This document shows, in pieces, positions 56,425 to 64,000 of a stretch of DNA of 64,000 bases. The notes under the pieces are model-generated. The model was not told the DNA's origin, searched no databases, and saw only the letters and a list, made by a program, of their open reading frames with translations. The DNA is taken from the NCBI GenBank assembly GCA_026075535.2, contig AP026538.1, positions 3,968,001 to 4,032,000 on the forward strand, given 5' to 3'. Both the position numbers and the translations under genes were made by a program. Source of the DNA: Tricholoma matsutake. Lineage: Eukaryota > Basidiomycota > Agaricomycetes > Agaricales > Tricholomataceae. Each line of letters begins with the position of its first letter. Position 1 is the stretch's first letter.

Positions 56425-57040
56425 TGTTTATCCTATAGCAAAGTGACAAAAGGCTAGCTGAAAGGCTGGACCCCTTACACTTCCCTATTAGGAGCAGCTT
56501 TCACCGCACACGACAGGTCTCTGAGCCTGCCATTTTTTTACAACCTCGCTACTTTTATGACCCTGATGCCTTCAACATTTCAACATTGGGCAGTTGTGTA
56601 CCTTGAATATGGCTTTACTCCCGAATTACTATCCCCCATGCTTTGCAATCGAAATCTGATTTCAAAATCCTTCCTGATACAGTTGTACAACAGAGTAGGT
56701 ACTAGAGGTAGTGATGATTGAGAAAGTTGAAGACTAGCAAAAAAATTACTCTCGCACTAGTACAAGTTGATTCAGACATGGCACTGGCTAAGGCTCCAAC
56801 CGTTTAGTTTATGCTTACTCAATGAAGGTCAAGTATACATAAATGGTAGCCTAAGCAGTATAACCATCTATATGCCATTTGATAACTTCAGTATGTACAC
56901 AGTTTAAAATATTAGTATTTGATGAAAGTGTTCAAGGTTTTTATTGAGCTAACTAACCTCTCTCACATGAAGCGAGGGGCCCAAAAGTAGGGGCCACAAA
57001 AGTAATTAATGATCAAAACAAAAAAACTTGCACTTTTCAC
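56425..57040. other. No gene recognised
   Basis: AT-rich sequence after the JmjC-like gene. The right end of the Plavaka-type element should lie near here, but I could not identify it. Confidence 0.35.
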
Positions 57041-57780
57041 AGGGAGGCCGCCCCGTGAGCAGCTGCTCACGGCAGTGGTTGGGTGAGCTGCCGCTTCCAT
57101 GTCTCTTGTCCCCGTTTTCCCCGTATGTGTTAGCATCCTTCATCTGATGCAGTGGTGGTGGTGGTGCCCATACCTTTGCTTCTGGTTGTTCACTCTCCCC
57201 CACCGTTTGTGGTTCATCCTCTTCTGGTGGTTACTGTCTGGAAGTTGTCCCATCCCCTGTCCTGTTGCTCCCTGTTTCCACCCACGAGCAGTTGCTCGCT
57301 GTGGGGGCTGGGGGTGCTGCTGTTGTTGTGGTGGTAGCCTGAGCAGTGGCCGTGTGGTCCTCCACGTTGTCGTCTTCCTGTCATTTTCCACGGCATCAGT
57401 CCATTAGAGTGTTGGTCTTGTCCTGGTGGTTGTCCTCGTCATTGTCCTCCCTTCATCATCATTGTTTTTGTCTGCTGTCTCCGTCATTATAATGTAATGG
57501 TGGCAGGTGCTGGGTTGGTGGATGATCTGGGGGTGGGGTGTGAGTTGTGGTGGGTGGAGATGGAAATAGGGGATGTACCTGGCAGTCTTCAGGTCTCCCA
57601 ACACCCCTCTGCGGTCTCCTATGCCCAAACAAGAGCCTCGCATCCCATTTGGATGGGGAGGAGGGGTGGTGTTGCGTTGCATGCGTTGTTGGCTGTTCTC
57701 AAGCTGAAAACACTGTAGCAGTGTAACCTATGGAAAAGAACACTTTTCTAGTTATAGTTGAAGAGAAAGAAAAAACTTAC
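57041..57780 (-). repeat. Repetitive palindromic module, copy 3
   Basis: It contains CCGTGAGCAGCTGCTCACGG (57053-57072, a perfect 20-bp palindrome) and CGAGCAGTTGCTCG (57285-57298). On the minus strand, low-complexity peptides rich in Gln, His, Asn and Pro can be read, with SEQLLVGG and REQLLTG at the palindromes. A possible intron, 57780-57728, with GTAAGT donor resembles those at 28500 and 7879. The pattern is as in the modules near 7 kb and 28 kb. Confidence 0.5.
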
Positions 57781-58208
57781 TACATATTTCAACATTGGAA
57801 GCAAGGATCTGGTGACTTGTGAGAATACAAGTTATGATCTAACAAAGGAGACTATTAGTAGTGAAAAGAACAAGAAAAGGAGGAGAAATTATGTAGGGAA
57901 CCTGTTAAAATATTCCTTACTATGTAGGGCGAGTTGTGCCAGTGAAGATCCTTAGCTCTAGTTAGCATAGGCAGATATCAAGCAAGTAACAAGTCCATGA
58001 TCCCTGCATCCGCGGCTTGATAGTGGTGTTTGTGGACACTCCAAATCCATCGAAAATAAATTCCCAAAAAGGAAAATACAAAAAAGGAAAGAGGGAAGAT
58101 CGACCCATCGATGGCGCGGTAACCATGTTTGTGGTCTCGATAGCCAGTATCAAGTTCCCACGCTAGTATCGAGGCCACATTTGGCCTCGATAGCCTAGTA
58201 CCACTGCA
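57781..58208. other. No gene recognised; possible 5' flank of the transposase
   Basis: TATCGAGGCC and CCTCGATAGCC words alternate in inverted order at 58130-58200. Upstream exons of the transposase may be hidden here. Confidence 0.3.
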
Positions 58209-60693
58209 ATGTTCAGTATTCTGGGTCTGCCACCATGCTTCAAATACCACTATAGTGTCAGCTGTGATCATCCCTTTTATTGCTACACTGAGGTCACCTC
58301 GATATGTTGTCTTGTGCTGTTCTGGATCTCAATGTCTCAGTGTCTCACTGCTCTCTCTCTATTTCTTGGAGTTGTTCTGATGGTCCATCACATGTGTGAA
58401 AATTCATGCATCGCATACACTGGTCCATTTTCGGAGCTCGACAAATGTCCCTACTGTGGTGATGACCGCTATAGCGATCCCAAAATGAAAGCGGCAAAGC
58501 AAGAACTTCATACCATTCCACTTGGGCCTCAGTTACAGTCTCTCTTCAGAGATCCCAAAGGTGCCAAATTAATGTCCTACCGACATAGGGAAACTGAGGC
58601 GACGATTTCAGCCCTCCAACAAAATAATGGGCAACTCGAAGCCTATTCTGATTTTATTCATGGATCCGAGTACTTGGGTGCCGTGCAGGAAGGCTGGATC
58701 ACAGATGAGGATGTTGTCCTTATGTTTTCAATTGATGGTGTGCAGTTGTATGCCCACAAGGTCTCCGACTGCTGGATCTATATCTGGGTCATATTTGATC
58801 TTGCCCCCAAGCTTTGTTACAAGAAAAAATATGTGCTACCTGGGACCGTCATTCCGGGGAAGCTGAAGAACATTGATTCATTTCTATTTCCAGGATTTTA
58901 TCATCTTTCATCTTTACAACGTGAAGGGTTCAAAATATGGGATGGGTCGCATAATGTGATGTTTACCTGCCGGCCATTTCTGGCATTGGGCACTGCAGAT
59001 GGCCCAGGGATGATGTATATTAGTGGATTGGTTGGATATCATGGGAAATATGGCTGCCGCCTGTACTGTGGTCTCGTTGGCCAGCATAAGGTGGGTGGTG
59101 CCCATTATTATCCTGCTCTACTCAAGCCCAATAACTTTTCTGTGCTGGGGTGTTCCCATGACGACATTTCATATACATCCCTCCCAAGATGTTCCCCAGA
59201 AACATTCCGAGAGAACCTAAGCTACCTTGTGGAGTCCCCAAATGAGACTCAGTACAAAAAATGCCATCTGGAGATGGGTATTTCAAAACCGAGCCTTTTC
59301 TTGGGGCTTCAGCAACACAAGGCCTTGTCTCTTCCAGGTTGCTTTGGTTTGGATCTGATGCATTTACTCGCACTCAACATTCCAGATCTTCTCATTCCTC
59401 TCTGGCATGGCAAGACTGATCATCGCTCCAGCTGGGATTGGGCAGTGCTCCAGGGCACAGTTTGGGAAGCTCACGGAGAACAGGTTGCTGCTGCTACACC
59501 TTATCTTCCTGGTTCTTTTGATCGTCCACCTCAAAATCCAGCTCAGAGAATCTCCAGTGGATACAAGGCATGGGAGTACATGCTATACATGTATGCTCTT
59601 GGACCAGCACTGTTCTACAGTGTCCTACCTGAGAAATACTGGAAGCATTTTTGCAAGCTAGTGTATGGTGTACAGATCATTTATCAACACAAAATCCAGT
59701 TTGCAGACCTCCAGAAAGCTCATGATGCACTCATTCAATTTGCCCATGAATTCGAGCTTCTTTATAACCAGCAAAGACCAGATTGCATTCACTTTGTACG
59801 GCAATCCATCCACAGTCTTATGCATCTAGCTACTAAAATTCTATGTATAGGCCCTGGTATTTGTTCATCGCAATGGACAATGGAACAAGTAATTGGTAGT
59901 TTGGGTCAGGAGGTCTGCCAGCCATCAAATGCATTTGCAAACTTATCGAGGAAGGCTATCCAACATTGCCAAGTCAACGCTCTGAAAGCCATGGTACCGA
60001 ATCTCAATCGCTATGTGCCAGCTGACATTCCTCAAACTGCTATCAATGTTGGTAATGGGTTTGTCCTTCTTTGTGCACAAGATACCACTGCGCGAGTTAT
60101 GTTGGATTACGAAAAAGATGTGCTTGGGAAGTACTTCAAGGATATTCAAGATATCGATGACTTGGATGATGAATGGCATCCCATGGTGACTAGATGGGCA
60201 AGACTGCAGTTGCCTAATGGGCAGATCGCGCGCTCCGCTTGGAAGGAAAAGGAAAAGGCTAAAGTGCAAATCACAAGGAATGTCAAGGTTAGGAACAAAA
60301 TTTCCTTCTATAGAATGATGGGACTTACTTTGTTCTTAGTTCTCTTCTGGTTCAACTTCGGTCCATTTTGCAGAGGTTCAATACTACTTCCGAATGCAAT
60401 TTGGGCAACAATATAAGGTACTGGCACTCATATCCGTGTACTCACCTCCACACGCTGGTCTCTTTGAAGCGTCAAATGGGACCATTTTGTCCTGTACCTA
60501 TCATGGTGATGCCCGCCTCAAGGTGATCGACATCTCTTCTATTGTTTCGGTTGTTGCAATGATTCCACATGATCCTTTTGTGGATGGAGATATGCAGGAA
60601 TGATATTTCGTGGCGGAAAAGCCTGGATTGGAAGCAACAGTACTCAGAGGTGTCGAAGATGATCAGGCAGAGCAAGATGGAGACAAAGAATAG
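58209..60693 (+). CDS. CACTA-like (Transposase_21-type) transposase, nearly intact
   Basis: One frame of 735 codons (58209-60416). Its first ~60 residues are probably not the true N-terminus. The conserved part starts HHMCENSCIAYTGPFSELDK and CPYCGDDRYSD. Then come FSIDGVQLYAHKVSDCWIYI (Asp176), LPGTVIPGKLKNIDSFLFPG, ADGPGMMYISGLVGYHGKYG, GLDLMHLLALNIPDLLIPLW (Asp382), SGYKAWEYMLYMYALGP, IHFVRQSIHSLMHLATK and SSQWTMEQVIGSLGQEVCQP (Glu559). I take the three acids as the DDE triad. A 3' intron from about 60289 joins to VQYYFRMQFGQQY and the C-terminus. The only nonsense codon I see is TGA at 60601-60603, before YFVAEKPGLEATV, where Arg is expected. Element ends were not found. Confidence 0.75.
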
Positions 60694-60826
60694 ATATAAG
60701 TATACTAAATTCTAATACAGTATATAGATCATTGTGACTCAGGATAAGATAATCATAAGCACCTCGTGACTTTGTTTACTTTCTTTTGTCATTCTTCCGT
60801 TTCACCTCGCCTTCAATTCTGTACAA

Positions 60827-63186
60827 ATGGCTCCCAAACTAGAACATCTCCTGGATTCATCTTGTTATAGTGCTACCTATCCTCGATCTTCAGAACTTGA
60901 CACCATTCCCCACTCCCCCACTGGCATTATGTCCTTGCAACAACATTCCTCACAACATGCCTCTAGATCTCCCTTTACTGCCCTGCTACCCTACTACCCA
61001 GGATCCCAGCAGATGCTTTCATTAGAGGCGTCCTCTGCCACATTTTTGGATCTTAATACCATGGACTTGTCTTGATCCATCAGTCTTGTTTTTGCTGAAC
61101 CCTTCCCACCATATTATCCCATTGCTTTGATGAATAACCTAGGGATCGTCCCGACAAATCCCAATATTGTCAAGGGGTTGCCCCATCACTTCCCCCCTCA
61201 TGTTAACAATGGCATATTCTCCACTCCTATCAAGCAGCGCATAGGGACTGCCCATCTTCCAGATGAGCAATCAAAAATTAGTGTTGACAAGCTTACACAG
61301 CTTCTTCAAAAGGAGCTTCTAAATGCCCATGTATATGGCAACGACTTCATTCCCTTTATCTTTCCAAATCAGCTTCTCCCCATCCCTGTGAATTCATCTC
61401 TTTTCAAGAAGCTGGCAGCTGCCAAGATCTGGGATCCATATAAAAGTGAACTCATCCTTAAACCCTCCAGCTACTCCAAAAATCATGTCGCTAAGTGGCT
61501 TAATTCTCTCGCAAAAGGGATTGGGAAGTGTTTCCCTGGTCGCGAGGTTAAGCGGTCTTGGTATGCTGGAAATAAGATGGTCCCTCCAAAGGGCTCTGCC
61601 ATTGTCTGAAAGCCTGACATTGTCCTTCTAAGGACGACTGATGCTGCAAAAGTCCTTTCTTCCCGGAATGAAGAAAAGACGCAGTGGGCCATGATCCTTG
61701 CCTTAGGTGAAACTACAGCTGAGGCACACTTTCCTTGATGGATGGTGGACACAGTCGATGGCAAATCTTATATAATGTTTATGGCCCAGCATGACCATTG
61801 GTTTGTCCCTGCCCTTTGCTTTGACGGAAGCAGTTTCTGGTCACTTACCGTCACTGACCACCAAGGTCAACTAGTAACAGGCCCGATATCCATCCGTGGC
61901 ACCCATTATGTTGGACTATTTTTATGCATACTTATTGCTCTAATGTTTGGGCAGGAATCACATCTCGGCCTTGATCCCAATATGATCCATGAGAGCAACC
62001 ACCATATCTCCAGAATTCTCATTGACGGCGACTCATATTCTGTTAGGCAAAGAATTTACTCTTTGCAATCACTTCTCAGCCGGGGGACCCAAGTTTGGAT
62101 TGTTATGAGGGGTGGTACACCACATATTCTCAAAGATGCATGGGTCCAAGCAAATCAAGTCGAAAATGAGAACCAGCATCTCGAGAAAATACGAGGCATA
62201 CATGCTCTCAAGGGCAAAGTGCCTACCCTCATTGCAGGCGAAGATGTCTTGATTGACGGTCTCCCTGATACTACTCTTTGGTATCATGTGGGACTCGGGT
62301 TGGAAGATACCCATCGTGTTCACCGTCGCACTTTAACTTCAGATATCAGGAATTCCATTACAACCTTCACATCAAAGGCCAAATTCATCAGAGCCATGGT
62401 TGACATTGTTAGAAGTACATCTGGCAGTAACACCATTTGCTATTGATGCTGATTAAAGACCAAGTCCTCACCATTTTATGTCATCAGGCCAACATCCTCC
62501 ACCATGACATCAGTCCAAACAACATCATGTTGGTTCGCAACGACAATGGAAGAGTACTCCACATTCTTCTTATTGATTTTGACTACGCTTCTATGTCAGA
62601 AACGAATAAGGATGGCCCAGATATCGGGGACCATTTCCGGATGGTGGGCCTCTTCCCCTTTGCTTTATCATCACTGATTCATCCTCCTAATAGGGAACTC
62701 CACCCTTTATGGCCATCGAGATTCTGTTGGAAAGGGTAAAACCTTCCATCACCACCTTTGACATGATTTAGAGTCCGTCCTCTTTGTCATAATATGGATA
62801 TGTTCACACATGGAAGGGCCTGAGTTCAAATGCAAAGATGTGGCCCATCTCACCATTCGGAAATGGTCCAATATGGAGTCGGATCTGAGGTCGCTCAGTC
62901 ATTTAAAACAGGCACACATTGACGATGCAGAACGGACAATTCTACCAGAGTTCACAAAGTACTGGGAGGATTTTAAGCCCTTTGTATTGAAACTCATCCA
63001 AGCCTTCTTTCCTGAATGCGCCTCCAAACCCAATTCCATTGACCCAGACACAATGGTGGCAATCCTTGAAGCTGCAGAGAAGCACATTGAAGAGCCCTTG
63101 GCACCCAGAGCCTCCACAGAACCCACAGATGTTGAAACAGAGATGTATGAGTACAATCTCTTGAAATATGGGAAAGACTACCGGTG
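60827..63186 (+). pseudogene. Second FunK1-type protein kinase, with internal TGA codons and a frameshift
   Basis: It starts MAPKLEHLLDSSC. One frame runs to 62446 with TGAs at 61073-61075, 61607-61609 and 61736-61738. The second stands directly before KPDIVLLR, where FunK1 has Arg. Later parts are FWSLTVTDHQGQLVTGPISI, TPHILKDAWVQANQVENENQ (Lys of the ATP site) and LIAGEDVLIDGL. After a frame change come ANILHHDISPNNIMLV (catalytic loop, HHD) and ILLIDFDYASM. An intron of about 55 nt precedes TPPFMAIEILLER. Another TGA at 62759-62761 stands before HDLESVLFVIIWICSHM. A C-terminal helical part follows. Its VTDHQGQL word matches the kinase at 23-26 kb, so they are related but not recent copies. 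Confidence 0.8.
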
Positions 63187-63672
63187 AGGTCAAGAGGAAG
63201 CACCAAGGAAGTGGATCAAAATCAGTTCACCAAACACTCAGCCCTCTTCTGCACGTACTCGATTCTCTCATGCCAGTGGTCCCTCTTGCTGTTCCTCTCA
63301 CATTTCCAAACCTAGCAGCTTGCATAACACCATGTCCGAACCACAAGGCCACAATTATGGAGCGTCCTCTATTTAATGTGGTCGGACAACTGCTGGTGTA
63401 TACATGGGAAGGTGTGAACTTGACTTTGATTTATGGAGTTCATATGTAGCCTATGTGTTACATGTCTGTACCCTGTTGTTGTATCAGCTTTCTATGTGGT
63501 TATGTTGTCTGTATGTAGTACAAGATATGCATAGTACTACGGTCATTATCCCAAAGTTTGCGAGGAGATGATGCTATTGGTAATTATGTAACTCAAATTT
63601 GTTGAACAAACAATACCGTGACATGTCTCTTTCACTTCAAACTCCCTACAATTGTGCATGGCATTTTTGCAG
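63187..63672. other. Intergenic or intron of the gene to the right
   Basis: No coding frame is supported. The end at 63672 is a clear TTTTTGCAG acceptor. Confidence 0.4.
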
Positions 63673-63927
63673 GTTGGGCTGAGGGAGTCCAGAAAGGCCC
63701 ACAGCCATAGCCCTTACCCGAGGCCACTGGCTAGGGACAGTTATGAAGGAAGATATGCTTCATTGTCAGATCAGCCTAGCCTGCCTATGTCCATTATGGA
63801 GGACCAGGCCCAAGGCAAATTCTTGGCGCCTTCCATGCATAGCAGTGTTACTTCCGGGCTTTCTGACTCAGATTCTCATTCTAAGGTGTCTTTAAGGTCC
63901 AGGTCAGCCAGTGTGTATATTTCCAAG
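63673..63927 (+). CDS. Internal exon of a host-like gene, rest outside the window
   Basis: An 85-codon open stretch sits between a TTTTTGCAG acceptor and a GTTAGT donor. It encodes VGLRESRKAHSHSPYPRPLA and a Ser/Asp-rich region (SSVTSGLSDSDSHSKVSLRS). The composition suggests a disordered, possibly phosphorylated part of a larger protein. No domain is recognisable. Upstream exons were not found, so they may be separated by the transposon-derived region, or this may be a transposon gene. Confidence 0.4.
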
Positions 63928-64000
63928 GTTAGTCTGTTCCGTTGTCTATTCTCCGCATAATGTAACCGACTAGTAGGCAATTCGCCATGGTCGGGGGCAG

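Noticed and set aside
55961..56449. 162-codon Cys/His-rich minus-strand frame and a Ser/Leu-rich one
   Set aside because: Both are antisense translations of the GACAAT hexamer array.

Overview
The window looks like a repeat-rich piece of a basidiomycete (probably Agaricomycete) nuclear genome. The evidence is genes split by 50-66 nt introns with GTRNGT donors, two FunK1-type kinases, KDZ-type cysteine-cluster genes, Plavaka/CACTA-type transposases, and a basidiomycete-only multi-exon gene family. I see no rRNA, no CRISPR array and no convincing functional tRNA. Only the two ends look like ordinary host sequence: 1-4.8 kb holds two spliced genes rich in CG dinucleotides, and 63.67-63.93 kb holds one clean exon of a further gene. 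Almost everything between is transposons, nested insertions and broken genes, much of it visibly poor in CG.

Layout. 0-4.8 kb: two host-like genes. 5.4-8.8 kb: a broken RecQ-like helicase gene split by a 2,057-bp hAT-type element. 9.6-12.0 kb: a foldback repeat, a Helitron helicase remnant and a Tc1/mariner-like transposase remnant. 12.1-13.7 kb: degenerate AT-rich tandem repeats. 14.7-19.2 kb: a KDZ-like element with inverted ends and two convergent genes. 19.8-20.2 kb: a 110-bp tandem repeat. 20.9-23.0 kb: a spliced gene of an expanded basidiomycete family. 23.2-26.3 kb: a FunK1 kinase gene split by a 727-bp hAT element. 26.6-29.3 kb: a CACTA transposase remnant split by a 2.1-kb element. 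31.1-33.5 kb: a degraded TET/JBP-like dioxygenase gene. 34.2-38.9 kb: hypothetical genes. 39.3-43.6 kb: a degraded Plavaka-type transposase. 43.9-56.4 kb: a JmjC-like dioxygenase gene split by a 7.9-kb chromodomain Ty3/Gypsy element, which itself carries a 411-bp solo LTR. 58.2-60.7 kb: a nearly intact CACTA-like transposase. 60.8-63.2 kb: a second, broken FunK1 kinase.

Three themes stand out. First, the Gypsy element has a primer-binding site complementary to the presumed 5' end of its own transcript (Tf1-type self-priming). Between these two sites lies an array of six hairpins with different stems and a shared loop, which I have not seen described. Second, nearly every internal stop in otherwise unrelated broken genes is TGA where the context expects arginine. 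Together with mostly CG-versus-TG/CA differences between the two LTRs, this points to CpG methylation and deamination. Third, two different 2-oxoglutarate/Fe(II) dioxygenase genes (TET/JBP-like and JmjC-like) lie next to the same ~480-bp leader, present as an inverted duplicate. This suggests transposons that carry chromatin- or DNA-demethylating enzymes.

Limits: all homology calls are from memory of protein families, without a database search. Exon borders were read by eye, and several element ends are uncertain.
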